A stretch of DNA of 64,000 bases from Brevundimonas diminuta (GCF_022654015.1 NZ_CP073063.1:1798001-1862000); one strand, 5' to 3'; positions 24,722 to 33,270 are shown, counted from the first letter of the stretch. Made by a program: numbers and translations. Notes: generated by a model not told the origin, from the sequence alone.

Positions 24722-25842
24722 CGCAGTTCTTTCCGAAACAGGTTCAGCCGCTGAAGACGCCGCGCATTCAGCTTCTCCATCTGGCGCAGCGAGGCGGTGT
24801 TCTCGTCGGCGATCCAGGTCACTCCGCATTGTTTGTAGCCGCCTGCGAATAAGGCCTTGATCACTTGGTGCAGCATGGCGCCATTCAGCCCCTGTCCGTG
24901 CAGGGCGCGCTTCACCGAGTAGAAGATGATCACCGCGCGTCGACGCCTAAGCCGCTGGCGGATGAAATGAACCAGGGTCATCGGCCCCATCCGTCCGCGC
25001 GTCGCCTTCTGGAACGGGTTCAGGTCCGGAATGCAGATCGCAACCCCGGCCGGCTCGCCTCTATAGTGGACGACGCAGGCGATGCGCGGATCGACGATCC
25101 ACATCATCTCGCCGGCCTGAAAGTCGAACTCGGCCGGGGTGAGAGGCACAAACATCGGATTTTGGCTGAACCCGTCGTTGAGACATTGTCGAGCTTCTTC
25201 GAAGCGGACCTTGAAGGCGCTGCGGCTGATGGTTTTCCAGGTCCAGTCGGGGTTCGATAGCACCGCGCGCTGCTTGTCGCCCAAAAGGGCATCGGCGGTG
25301 CTTGGCCCGATATCAAACTCGAACGTCGACATCGGAAACACCGGCGCATAGCCGCAGGCCTCAAGTAGGCGCGGCAGATGAGGGGCTCCCCAGATCATGT
25401 CGGTATAGGGTTGGTTCTCGAATCCCTCAGTCAGGATGCCGGCCTGCTGCATGGCCGTCAGGTTGAAGGCGCCGACGAGCTCGTCACAGCCTTCGGCTCG
25501 GGCGAAGGTCTCGGCAGCATTGAACAGAAGCCGCGCGGTTTCCACACGGTCCTCGCAGTCAAAATAGCCGAACTGACAGCGTCGCGTGTCATGACGCGCA
25601 TTCGAGGACGGATGGGTGTGGGCCGTCAGCCGTCCGACCGGGCGACCGTCGCGCCAGGCGGTGAAAAAGGTCAGGTGCCCGCCGTCGTCGCGCATCAGGG
25701 GGTTGTGCGTCGGATCCAGATACCGCTTCAGATCGGCTCGCATCGGCGTCACATAGGGGCTGTCGGCGCGATAGATTTCAAAAGGAACCTGGAAGAAGCC
25801 GTCCAGATCACCTTCACGAAGCGTCAAGCCGGTCGTGGTCAC
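24718..25842 (-). CDS. GNAT-fold acyltransferase, YghO-like
   Basis: A 374-residue protein. Segments such as 'RPVGRLTAHTHPSSN...CQFGYFDCEDRVETARLLFNAAETFARAEGC' and 'LVGAFNLTAMQQAGILTEGF' match long GNAT-like proteins of the YghO group. A second acetyltransferase-like half ends with 'KRALHGQGLNGAMLHQVIKALFAGGYKQCGVTWIADENTASLRQMEKL', the acyl-CoA-binding Q/R-G-x-G/N-type region. It overlaps both neighbours by ATGA (25839-25842 and 24718-24721). It probably acylates an amine made or activated by the E1-like enzyme; substrate unknown. Confidence 0.8.
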   Translation of the reverse strand: MTTTGLTLREGDLDGFFQVPFEIYRADSPYVTPMRADLKRYLDPTHNPLMRDDGGHLTFFTAWRDGRPVGRLTAHTHPSSNARHDTRRCQFGYFDCEDRVETARLLFNAAETFARAEGCDELVGAFNLTAMQQAGILTEGFENQPYTDMIWGAPHLPRLLEACGYAPVFPMSTFEFDIGPSTADALLGDKQRAVLSNPDWTWKTISRSAFKVRFEEARQCLNDGFSQNPMFVPLTPAEFDFQAGEMMWIVDPRIACVVHYRGEPAGVAICIPDLNPFQKATRGRMGPMTLVHFIRQRLRRRRAVIIFYSVKRALHGQGLNGAMLHQVIKALFAGGYKQCGVTWIADENTASLRQMEKLNARRLQRLNLFRKELR

Positions 25843-27032
25843 GTGCGGTTCTCCGCTGTCAGCCGCGCCATCCGAAAGGCGAGGCCGAGATCGATCTCGG
25901 CCTCAGTGTTGTGCGACAAATCCGGCAAACGAACCAGGCCGACCCGAAGCGGCGAGTCGCTCAACAGCCCGACGTGGGTGGCGTCTGATCGGGCCAGAAG
26001 ATCCAGCAGCGGCTCGCGTTCGGCTTCGTTGAGTTGGTCCGTCTCGGCCTGCAGGGCAGCGGCGCTCCAGAGCGGGCGACGATTCAGCGTCTGCGCCAGG
26101 GTTTCGGGACGATAATCGGCGAAATCTTGGTCGGACAGGACGGACAGGTCCTTCAGGATCGGCTCCCTGGTCATGTCGCTCAGAAAGCCGTTGAGAGACC
26201 GGGTGTCGGCCGAGGCCATGCGCTGGCGCAGACTGGTGCGTCGTCCGGCGGCTCCGAACGGCTGGATACGCACCACCAGCGTCATGGTGATGAGGGCTGC
26301 GCCGATCAGGGCGAACAGGCGCACCCGATCATCAGAGGCGCCGATGCCGAGTTGTTCGATCAGGCCGCAAGTCAGGGCCAGGGTTGTCGCCCCGATCACG
26401 GCGACATCGATCCAGACGTCACGTGCGTCGCTGACCCCGTTCGATAAGGCCAGTAGAACAATCACGAGCGCGGCGATGGGGCTGAACCCGATCGGCGAGG
26501 CTACGAGTTCCGAAAAATCTGTGCCGATCAGCGGAATGACAATGGCCAGCCCCACAGCCAGCCGACGAACGGCGCCGTTTTCCGCGCGCGACAGAGACTT
26601 GCGGTCTCTCGCCCACAGCAGGATCAGGATGGCGACCAGAGACGACAGGATGATGACGGCCAGCGCGCTGCGAGAGCCGAAGGCGACACGGCTGGTCGTG
26701 AACAAGGCGAACCCCAGAGCCAGGGCCGATGCGGCGAAGACGGCGATCTTCATCGGGCGCGGCGCATGGCGGCGAAGCAGCCCTTCCGCCAGCAGCAGGG
26801 CTGCAAGGGGAGCTAGCGATATGGCGGCATAGGTCGCGGCCTCGAAGACCGGCAAGCCCGTTCTGACCGCCAGGCTACGCACGCCGTAAAACACCGACAT
26901 GACCCCGAACAGGAAGACCAATCGCGGAGTCACCGGACCGCCGGCCCGGCGCACGAGCAGAGCGGCGACATAGGCCGCCAGACCCGCCGCCGCGAAGCCG
27001 TCGAGCAGGGCCTGGGTTTCGACGCGGATCAT
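25839..27032 (-). CDS. Seven-helix membrane protein of the E1-like operon
   Basis: A 397-residue protein from ATG 27032, which overlaps the ThiF stop. The N-terminal two thirds contain about seven to eight hydrophobic helices (e.g. 'FAAAGLAAYVAALLV', 'IAVFAASALALGFALF', 'ALAVIILSSLVAILILLWA', 'IAALVIVLLALSNGV', 'LFALIGAALITMTLVV'). The C-terminal ~130 residues are soluble and charged, beginning 'RRTSLRQRMASADTRSLNGFLSDM'. No histidine-kinase, GGDEF or methyl-accepting motif is seen. It could be a receptor or transporter for the product of the operon, or a scaffold; this is inference. No family is recognised. Confidence 0.72.
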   Translation of the reverse strand: MIRVETQALLDGFAAAGLAAYVAALLVRRAGGPVTPRLVFLFGVMSVFYGVRSLAVRTGLPVFEAATYAAISLAPLAALLLAEGLLRRHAPRPMKIAVFAASALALGFALFTTSRVAFGSRSALAVIILSSLVAILILLWARDRKSLSRAENGAVRRLAVGLAIVIPLIGTDFSELVASPIGFSPIAALVIVLLALSNGVSDARDVWIDVAVIGATTLALTCGLIEQLGIGASDDRVRLFALIGAALITMTLVVRIQPFGAAGRRTSLRQRMASADTRSLNGFLSDMTREPILKDLSVLSDQDFADYRPETLAQTLNRRPLWSAAALQAETDQLNEAEREPLLDLLARSDATHVGLLSDSPLRVGLVRLPDLSHNTEAEIDLGLAFRMARLTAENRT

Positions 27033-27919
27033 GTGGCGTCTTTCAACAGTCGAGCGACGACGGCCCGCACGATCAGGCCCTTTATCGCGGCGAAGGGCGC
27101 CCACAACGGCCGCTCGGTCCGTCCCGCAAAGGCATTCAGGAACCAACCCCGGCAGTCGGTCCCAGATCGACGCCCCATCAGCAGCCACAGCGCCTCGTAA
27201 GCCATCAGACACCCGGTCGAGATCACCATTGGGGCGAACGACATTCGTTTGGCGGTTCCCGCAGCAAGGGCCGCCGCTGCCTCCAGATCGACGTGATTGG
27301 CCGACGACGAATGCACCATGACGTACTCCAACTCCTTCATGAAGCCGGCGCGCAGGTCTTCGGGCTGGATCGCATCCAAGGCCTTGTTGCGAGTCGGATA
27401 CTTCAGCCTTTCCTCCGGACGAGGATCGTCGGGGCGCACCACGATCACCGAGGGCAAGGGCGAGGCGTAGGCGTCGATCACCGTCGCGCCGGCCGCCTTG
27501 GCCGCGCGATACAGGGCGATCCCGGCTGCGATGTCGTCGGTTCCGTTGACGATGACCGGATAGCGCGCGGCGAGGTTCGCAACCCGATCAACCCATTCTG
27601 CCCCGAGACGTTCGATCTCGACATCGGGGTTGATCCGCCGTGCCGCGGCGCAGGCGACCTCGGCCTTGTCCTGGCCGACCGTGTCGGTGAAGGCGAAGAC
27701 CTGACGGTTCAGGTTTGAAGTCTCAAACACGTCGATGTCGCAGACGGCGAACCGCCCGACGCCGGCGCGGACCAGCGCCAGAAAACAGGCACCGCCCATG
27801 CCGCCCACGCCCGCGACGAAGACTGCGCTGCCTTTGAGAGCGGCCTGCTCCGCTTGGGTGACGAACCCCAGATTGCGGGTGGTGAACTCGGCGTAATCGA
27901 AGGCCGTCACGTCTTCCAT
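27029..27919 (-). CDS. ThiF/E1-like adenylating enzyme
   Basis: A 296-residue protein. The nucleotide loop is 'VAGVGGMGG' (G37-G43), the conserved Asp pair is at 61/63, and 'SNLNRQ' (68-73) is followed by 'DTVGQDKAEV', the textbook core of MoeB/ThiF/E1 enzymes. These adenylate a carboxyl C-terminus or acid using ATP. No CxxC zinc site is visible. No ubiquitin-like or ThiS-like partner is encoded nearby, so the substrate may be a small molecule or peptide. ATG at 27919 has GGGGAAG upstream and overlaps the GNAT gene by 13 bp. An in-frame upstream start would extend further into that gene. Confidence 0.88.
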   Translation of the reverse strand: MEDVTAFDYAEFTTRNLGFVTQAEQAALKGSAVFVAGVGGMGGACFLALVRAGVGRFAVCDIDVFETSNLNRQVFAFTDTVGQDKAEVACAAARRINPDVEIERLGAEWVDRVANLAARYPVIVNGTDDIAAGIALYRAAKAAGATVIDAYASPLPSVIVVRPDDPRPEERLKYPTRNKALDAIQPEDLRAGFMKELEYVMVHSSSANHVDLEAAAALAAGTAKRMSFAPMVISTGCLMAYEALWLLMGRRSGTDCRGWFLNAFAGRTERPLWAPFAAIKGLIVRAVVARLLKDAT

Positions 27920-28842
27920 GCGCGCAAACTTCCCCAGGGTTGAGTGTGGTCGAGCCAATGCACAAGCGGCAGCAGGCCCGCCTGGATCATCAGCAGGGCG
28001 AACCGGCCGAGCAGACCGGGCACGGTGTCGGGCGGGGCCACCTTGCCCAGATATCGGCTGGCGGCGCGCATATCGATCTGACCGATCTGCAGCAGATCAT
28101 CACCCCGGCCATAATCAAGCTCAGCAGCGCACAGGTCGTTGTAGATGTCGGTGCGATGTTTGGCGGCGCTCTCGAAGGTCTTCTTGAGCTCGTCGGACCC
28201 GCCGGTATAGGCGTCGGTGATTACGAAACGATCCGCATCGAAACCGGCCTCGTCGCCGACGCCGAACGCATGACGCCACCGCCCCATAATCTGCCGAGCC
28301 AGTCGCTCGTGCTGAAAGGACCGTCTCGCTCCAGGTCTGCCGGGATAGACGTCGGAAAACGTCTCAGCGACCATGCCGACGACGGCCGGAACCTGCGTTA
28401 CGCTGGACACCCAGACAGCCCGACATTGGCGACGCACAAACAGCAGAACGCAGGTCAGACCATAGAGGGTTGCAGACAGCCCGGTTCCACGAACATCGGG
28501 ACGCACCATGACCAGGCCTAGGTGCAGGATCTCCACCGAGCGTCCGCCCAGATCGGCGTCAAGAATAGCCAGGGCGTTGAAGGCGACGGGGCGGCCGCTC
28601 TTCTTTTCGTAGACCACCGTCAGCACGGTGCGGGAAAGCGTCTCCGGATCGCCAGAGAAGATGCCATAAGTTAGGTCACCATCGCTTAAAACGCTGCGAG
28701 CGATGGACCTCACATCCTCGACCAGCGCAGCGAGATCGGCCGGCGCCAACGCCAGACCCGGTCGTTCGGCGATACGCGACCGCAGACCCGGACCGGCGCC
28801 CACCGTTGTGTCCAGCAGTCGCGTCGTCAAAGGCGTGCTCAT
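27907..28842 (-). CDS. GNAT-like acyltransferase, first gene of E1-like operon
   Basis: A 311-residue protein. The segment 'VEILHLGLVMVRPDVRGTGLSATLYGLTCVLLFVRRQ' has the R-G-x-G-acyl-CoA loop of GNAT enzymes after a hydrophobic beta strand. The upstream 'VLTVVYEKKSGRPVAFNALAIL' fits the preceding strands. The C-terminal third ('RFALLMIQAGLLPLVHWLDHTQPWG') is unusual and could associate with membrane. It is the promoter-proximal gene of a five-gene operon in which every junction overlaps. The start ATG at 28842 has only a weak AGCGAGA upstream. Confidence 0.75.
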   Translation of the reverse strand: MSTPLTTRLLDTTVGAGPGLRSRIAERPGLALAPADLAALVEDVRSIARSVLSDGDLTYGIFSGDPETLSRTVLTVVYEKKSGRPVAFNALAILDADLGGRSVEILHLGLVMVRPDVRGTGLSATLYGLTCVLLFVRRQCRAVWVSSVTQVPAVVGMVAETFSDVYPGRPGARRSFQHERLARQIMGRWRHAFGVGDEAGFDADRFVITDAYTGGSDELKKTFESAAKHRTDIYNDLCAAELDYGRGDDLLQIGQIDMRAASRYLGKVAPPDTVPGLLGRFALLMIQAGLLPLVHWLDHTQPWGSLRAWKT

Positions 28843-29274
28843 AGATGGCGATCTCGCTTCACGGCGCGACTTCAGCGCGGCGCAAACCTCACCTTAGTGC
28901 CGGTCCGTTAAATCGGCGAGCGTTAGAGCGACGCCATATTCATCGACCTTTCGATCGCTGCGAGGCCGGAACTAATTCCCAGTCCGCATAACCCTCAGTG
29001 TAGATCCAGACAAATCCACTATGATCGAGGTTGAGCCGGCTCTGTTACGAGCGTTAATCCAAACGCCTTGTGTCTCTAAAAGCTGGGCCAACCGTTGGAT
29101 TTCCGTTATCTGGCCAGCGCTTCATCGATCGGCAATCATGCCAGCGCATAATCGACAGCGACCCGATTTAGACAGACCTCCGGCGACGCTCTCTATCCGA
29201 GAAGCTTACGACCTCGCTCCGGGGGCATCGCCTCTCCGAAGGTCCTTGGTCGTCTCGCATTTCAAATTACCACT
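28843..29274. other. Intergenic region upstream of the E1-like operon
   Basis: A 432-bp gap. It must contain the promoter of the leftward operon. Short open frames on the plus strand (for example from 29021) lack a ribosome binding site and family resemblance, so I do not call them. It also marks the passage from the core-like operon to the lower-GC element to the right; the element's left end may lie here, but no repeat of the tRNA-Lys 3' end is visible. Confidence 0.4.
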
Positions 29275-29730
29275 TTACAGTTCTCGCCAATCGGCCGGTC
29301 GATAGACATAAACAGTCTCCCAAGACCGTTCGGAGCGCGCGTCCTTTGTGATGTAGTCGGCGTAGCCTTCCACGTTGCCGATTGGCTCGACGTAAAAGTC
29401 GCCTGCGGTGCGTATGTCTTTCCAAAACCGCGAGCCATCGAGCATTAGGCGTTCGCACACGCGGTAGCCACCGGCGAGAGCCACATGCATGTGGCGGTTG
29501 CTGTCAGGGTGCTCGTGGAAGCCAATCGCCGAGATACGTTCGCTAGCCGGCTGTTTGAACCAGCGAGGCCCATAAGCCCGTCGCTGAACGCGGTTGAACA
29601 ACAGCTCCGCATCCCGATTGAGCCGTTCAGCTGTTGTCTGCAAGCCCATTCCAAGCGTGATGGCCATAGTCGGTTGGATATCAAGCACTAGCTTCCGCCA
29701 CGCCCCACGCACTTCGTTCCGGATCCACAT
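29275..29730 (-). CDS. Small HUH-endonuclease-like (Rep-type) protein
   Basis: A 151-residue protein from ATG 29730, which follows GAGGAGA. The three motifs of rolling-circle Rep/HUH nucleases are visible in order: a strand 'MAITL' (22-26), the metal site H80-M81-H82, and Y126-I-T-K129 (YxxK, with a further Tyr at 123). This suggests a single-domain nickase that cuts ssDNA with a tyrosine, as used in plasmid or phage replication or in replicative transposition. No helicase domain is attached. The assignment rests on motifs only. A palindrome lies just upstream, and a divergent unknown gene follows. Confidence 0.65.
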   Translation of the reverse strand: MWIRNEVRGAWRKLVLDIQPTMAITLGMGLQTTAERLNRDAELLFNRVQRRAYGPRWFKQPASERISAIGFHEHPDSNRHMHVALAGGYRVCERLMLDGSRFWKDIRTAGDFYVEPIGNVEGYADYITKDARSERSWETVYVYRPADWREL

Positions 29731-29757
29731 TTCGAATCTCCTCGATCGATACACATA

Positions 29758-29774
29758 AGTCTGTTAAACAGACT
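29758..29774. promoter_or_regulatory. Perfect palindrome, probable operator or nick-site hairpin
   Basis: AGTCTGTT (29758-29765) and AACAGACT (29767-29774) form an 8-bp perfect dyad around a single A, midway between the divergent HUH-like gene and the 313-residue gene. It could be a repressor site or the recognition hairpin of the HUH protein. Confidence 0.55.
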
Positions 29775-29821
29775 AATGGAATAACCGCATCTGATTTTTG
29801 GATGCTGGAGGACTTTACCGA

Positions 29822-30763
29822 ATGGTCAAACGAACCAAGAGCGAAAAAGACGCGGCGGCACGGCGCAAGGCGAGAAGAGATCGGCTGACAAAGCCGTCGA
29901 TCTCTCGCGCCGTAGCTGAGAAGTTTGGCGTGATCGCTGACGAGGCGACTGAAGACACTATCAACGAAGCGATCGAAGAACTGAAGGCATACCGCGGCCC
30001 AGATCGAGCATACCGTCAAGCTAACGAGTACTATTATGGTGCTCTCGCCAAAGTATACAAAATCTGGATCCAAAGTCTGTCATGGCCCGCTCCAGTTCGG
30101 CAGCGATTCTACCTTGGTCTCAACGAGCCCGAAGCCGCGAACGGCGACGAGCCTGCGCGTCGAACCAGCCGTGGCACCGACCTCCACATTCTATTGCGGT
30201 ATATGATTTCGTATTCTGGCGACGCTCGAGCTGAGCAGCGATTGAGAACTCGCGATGCTGGCGCTCTCAGGCAAGCCTCCCGGCTGGAACTTACGCCTGA
30301 CGCGTTTGTGCACCGGTCTGCTTCTGGAATCGCGGGGTTAGACGCACTCTATCGGGCGGATATTTCCGCACGTCGCGAAGAGGAGGGGCTCAAGGCCATC
30401 AAACCGATAACGCCACGCGCTGTTTCGCTTAAGGGTATTTCGGGCGTGATTGCGAAAGCCGAGGACTCGGTAGCCGAAAAGGCCCCCAAGTTCTTGCTGA
30501 GATCGCTGAGTGGGTGGAGGTGGAGGTGGTCGAAGGTGCTTCGGCGTAAGCTCCAGTCCGCCAGGTTTCATGGCCGAGAGGTCATCTTGCGTGTCTACGT
30601 GGACGATCGCGGGAAAACCTTGACTATTCGGGACTGTCACCAGATCACCGGTACTACCTTCAAAGACGAAGCGTGGTCGGGTATCATGGAGGGTGTCGGA
30701 GCGCGATTGGTCGAGAAAGGCCTTAAGCGGCCTAAAAAAGTAGATGCGACCAAAACTTCTTAG
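29822..30763 (+). CDS. Hypothetical protein of the tRNA-Lys element (313 aa)
   Basis: A 313-residue basic protein. The N-terminus is very Lys/Arg-rich ('MVKRTKSEKDAAARRKARRDRLTKPS'). The middle is helical and the C-terminal ~60 residues look like an alpha/beta unit ('GREVILRVYVDDRGKTLTIRDCHQITG'). A nucleic-acid-binding role is possible from charge alone. GGAGG lies ten bases before ATG 29822; an upstream TTG is less likely. It shares the divergent promoter region with the HUH-like gene. No domain is recognised. Confidence 0.6.
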   Translation: MVKRTKSEKDAAARRKARRDRLTKPSISRAVAEKFGVIADEATEDTINEAIEELKAYRGPDRAYRQANEYYYGALAKVYKIWIQSLSWPAPVRQRFYLGLNEPEAANGDEPARRTSRGTDLHILLRYMISYSGDARAEQRLRTRDAGALRQASRLELTPDAFVHRSASGIAGLDALYRADISARREEEGLKAIKPITPRAVSLKGISGVIAKAEDSVAEKAPKFLLRSLSGWRWRWSKVLRRKLQSARFHGREVILRVYVDDRGKTLTIRDCHQITGTTFKDEAWSGIMEGVGARLVEKGLKRPKKVDATKTS

Positions 30764-30899
30764 GGCCTTCTCCTACACTGGGCTCCAGAAACCAATATGG
30801 AGCTGCTTGGCTCGCCTTACTGAAAGCGGAGTACCTTGGCGAGCTGCCCACGTCGAAAACAGGTTAGCCCCCGCGACTGACGTTATGGCCGAGCAGAGA

Positions 30900-31589
30900 T
30901 TATCGCGGCTGAATGGCATCTGGCCAGTCGTAGTTCAAACAGTGGGCGTGTAGGTGGTACATAGTCATCGTCTCCAATCCGAAGCGCATTCTCGTCCGAT
31001 AGGGTTCTTCAAGGCTGGCAACGATGTAAACCGTTATGGCACCTCCGTTCTCTCTTAGAAAGCGAGCCGTGTCTGACGGCATTCCAAACGATTGCGCGAT
31101 ACTGTCTTCTTCTGCATGAACTGCGAACAAAGTTTCCTTAGACGAATCCGAATATCCGGGCCTTAGACAGTAGCTAACGCGAACACGGTTGCATTCGATA
31201 TTTTCGCCAGTTTGAAAGTGGAGCGCCTCCGTAAATGGATCGTATGTGCTATTGTAACGTTGGACGCTCAACTTGATCGATACGACGAACACAGGCGTTT
31301 CAGATGTTAGCTCTCTTAGGCTGTCGTTAAGCCGTCTACGAAAGCTTTCTTCCGTATCATAGTCGTCTTTGGGGCTCGGCAGTTCCCTGGCCAGCCAGCG
31401 CACGACATCATCCCCCGATGAGTGGTCAAAAGCGCCACCGCTGCTGATCTCAGCACATTTCCGTTCGGCGAGTTGGTCTACACTCGGCGAGAGCGTCGCT
31501 GTCTGCACCGCAGTCGGTGAGATATGAACCGCAGACCCATTCGCGGATGATACGGCAAATAGCGCGGCGGCTGTAACGAGGATCGACAT
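30900..31589 (-). CDS. Exported hypothetical protein (229 aa)
   Basis: A 229-residue protein from ATG 31589 with a signal peptide (MSILVTAAALFAVSSANGSAV). Mature region: a charged helical part (~50-90, 'DYDTEESFRRRLNDSLREL') then beta-rich segments with 'VFVVSIKLSVQRYN' and Cys/Tyr-containing loops. It lies one base after the lipoprotein gene, so the two form a tight operon. GC content is lower than in the core, consistent with acquisition. Function unknown. Confidence 0.65.
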   Translation of the reverse strand: MSILVTAAALFAVSSANGSAVHISPTAVQTATLSPSVDQLAERKCAEISSGGAFDHSSGDDVVRWLARELPSPKDDYDTEESFRRRLNDSLRELTSETPVFVVSIKLSVQRYNSTYDPFTEALHFQTGENIECNRVRVSYCLRPGYSDSSKETLFAVHAEEDSIAQSFGMPSDTARFLRENGGAITVYIVASLEEPYRTRMRFGLETMTMYHLHAHCLNYDWPDAIQPR

Positions 31590-31590
31590 C

Positions 31591-32391
31591 TCAGTTTCCG
31601 TTAATGGGTCGGTTTGTGGGAGCGTCTTGTCGAGGTGAAATGCGATGTTCACCGCTAGAGACGGGGCCGTTGGACGAAGAGGCGATCGAGGCGGTTCCAG
31701 AAGAGTTAGGTGGTAGCTCAACTAGAGAGCGATCAAAGTCTCTGACTTGTTGATCAATCATCGTCCCTTTTGCATTTTGTGTTGCAGAAAGACGCATGTT
31801 TGCATGTGGGACGCGTTCAAGTTCATGGAGAGTGCAGACGAGCGCATACGGCGTGCCGTGCCTCTGTACCTGATCCGGATAAATTTGTTCGCAGTAGAAT
31901 AAATGCTGTGCGCTCCAAGCTGAGTTCTTCAATTGCTGTGTGTCAGTCAGTTCGATAAAAGGTTCTCTATCAACCGTCAGACGAACCGTGTAGTCGATCG
32001 ATGTGCTGAAAGATTTTCCGTCAATAGAAGCGGTGTGTTCCGCGCTGCATGAGACTAGCGATGCATTTGGATCGTGTGCATTCAAAACGATCCGATCAAG
32101 CTGGCTTTTGAAGGAGTTATTGAACTTCTCGACTGAAGTTCTGCTCCATCCTCCGTTCCAAGTCTCTTCTTCGGAGAAAATCAGGTTATGGGTCGCGACC
32201 TTTCGAATGTCATTGAGAACAACGTCATGAGCGCAAGCACGACCTTCGCCGCGCTCGACAAGCTGAGTCACCTCCTGTCTCCCTGTCAGCTCGACCAAAT
32301 TTGAGAGCTCTGCTCCCCTCTGTGTTTGATCGCAGGCAGCAGTCGCTAAGAGCAGAATCGGCGCTGCTACCTGCGCAAGATTTTTCATCAT
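31591..32391 (-). CDS. Putative lipoprotein (266 aa)
   Basis: A 266-residue protein. Signal 'MMKNLAQVAAPILLLATAACDQ' ends in a lipobox (TAAC). Body: alternating beta/helix with several Cys residues ('GRACAHDVV', 'VSCSAEHTAS', 'LFYCEQIY', 'YALVCTLHEL'). The C-terminal 40 residues are Ser/Pro/Asn-rich and probably disordered. It forms an operon with the exported protein downstream and is divergent from a small XRE regulator. No family is recognised. Low GC suggests acquisition. Confidence 0.65.
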   Translation of the reverse strand: MMKNLAQVAAPILLLATAACDQTQRGAELSNLVELTGRQEVTQLVERGEGRACAHDVVLNDIRKVATHNLIFSEEETWNGGWSRTSVEKFNNSFKSQLDRIVLNAHDPNASLVSCSAEHTASIDGKSFSTSIDYTVRLTVDREPFIELTDTQQLKNSAWSAQHLFYCEQIYPDQVQRHGTPYALVCTLHELERVPHANMRLSATQNAKGTMIDQQVRDFDRSLVELPPNSSGTASIASSSNGPVSSGEHRISPRQDAPTNRPINGN

Positions 32392-32405
32392 TGAGATCCT
32401 AAATG

Positions 32406-32424
32406 TGATGCCAGTTTAGCATCA
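32406..32424. promoter_or_regulatory. Dyad TGATGC-N7-GCATCA, probable XRE operator
   Basis: Perfect 6-bp arms around CAGTTTA, located between the divergent lipoprotein operon (start 32391) and the XRE gene (start 32452). Position and symmetry fit a site for that regulator. Confidence 0.5.
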
Positions 32425-32451
32425 TTAGCCGCGCGCTCTAGCCGTTTCGTC

Positions 32452-32718
32452 ATGGCGATTGCGCGGCGCGGTTTGACTGGACTCCATACAGAGGAGAACC
32501 GAAGATTGATGGTCGCTCTGACCGAGGCGCGCCAGGCTGCCGGCTTGTCTCAGTATCAACTGGCCGATCTCTTGAGCGTCGACCAGAGCTATGTCTCGAA
32601 GTATGAGAGTTGCCGCAGACGGCTCGACGTCATCGAATTTTTGCGTGTTGTCGCGGCGATCGGTGTCCAACCAAGTTCAATCCTGGAGCAGGTGCCGCCT
32701 GTGCGTCCTTCAACGTAA
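32452..32718 (+). CDS. Small XRE-family HTH regulator (88 aa)
   Basis: An 88-residue protein. The HTH spans ~22-75: 'EARQAAGLSQYQLADLLSVDQSYVSKYESCRRRLDVIEFLRVVAAIG'. It is short, consisting essentially of one DNA-binding domain. It is divergent from the lipoprotein/exported-protein operon and convergent (8-bp overlap) with the cysteine-protease-like gene. It probably represses one or both through the dyad at 32406-32424. Confidence 0.82.
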   Translation: MAIARRGLTGLHTEENRRLMVALTEARQAAGLSQYQLADLLSVDQSYVSKYESCRRRLDVIEFLRVVAAIGVQPSSILEQVPPVRPST

Positions 32719-33270
32719 GTCCACCGCGCGGATCCGAGCCGCCCCTCCAACGCGCCGTACGATTAAAGTGTAGCGCCCCCCAAGCCGATAGCTGCTCGCG
32801 CTGAGCGCGAACCGTTGAAGTGCTAAGCGCCGGAGGCGTCCGCTGTCGCGCAGCTCGAGGAGGTCTTGGTTGCAGCGAAGAACGACGGACCAATGGTTCA
32901 CCCACGGCATTACGACATTTAGAATGACCGCTGTCTGCGGTTGTCGAGAGAGTTCGCCAATCGCTTCTAGAAAACCCGCAAAGTCATGTGGTGACCAAAT
33001 GTCGTCTAGCGCCTCGATCTCGAACCGAACGCCATACGATCGGCGTACGCTGCGAAACGCCCTCGCGCCGACGTCGATGAGCTGATCTCGCGATAAACCG
33101 TCGATCATCGCCCGATGCAGTTCACCTTCTGCCAAACCGTTCAGCAATCGCTTGAACAGTCGCCGATGAAACGTCGACTTGGGCCCGACCACCCCAGTCA
33201 ACTCGATCGCATTGACGATTGCATATAGACCGCAAAGCCCGTCGAGATCTCCCTGCTTCTGCGCGCGCAT
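32710..33270 (-). CDS. Papain-fold cysteine protease-like protein
   Basis: A 186-residue protein from ATG 33270. 'KQGDLDGLCGLYAIVNAIEL' at 5-24 puts a Gln (6) before a nucleophile Cys (13) at the start of a helix. 'WVNHWSVVLR' gives His126 and 'LLELRDSGRL' gives Asp142. Gln-Cys-His-Asp in this order is the papain-like (C39/C1-type) active site. It has no signal or membrane segment, so it acts in the cytoplasm. It is three bases downstream of the DUF3768 gene and probably co-transcribed with it and a recombinase. The target is unknown; a processing or self-limiting role in the element is inference. Confidence 0.65.
   Translation of the reverse strand: MRAQKQGDLDGLCGLYAIVNAIELTGVVGPKSTFHRRLFKRLLNGLAEGELHRAMIDGLSRDQLIDVGARAFRSVRRSYGVRFEIEALDDIWSPHDFAGFLEAIGELSRQPQTAVILNVVMPWVNHWSVVLRCNQDLLELRDSGRLRRLALQRFALSASSYRLGGRYTLIVRRVGGAARIRAVDLR

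Noticed and set aside
29021..29305. A 94-residue plus-strand frame upstream of the HUH-like gene
   Set aside because: No ribosome binding site, no family resemblance, and it overlaps the supported minus-strand gene end.
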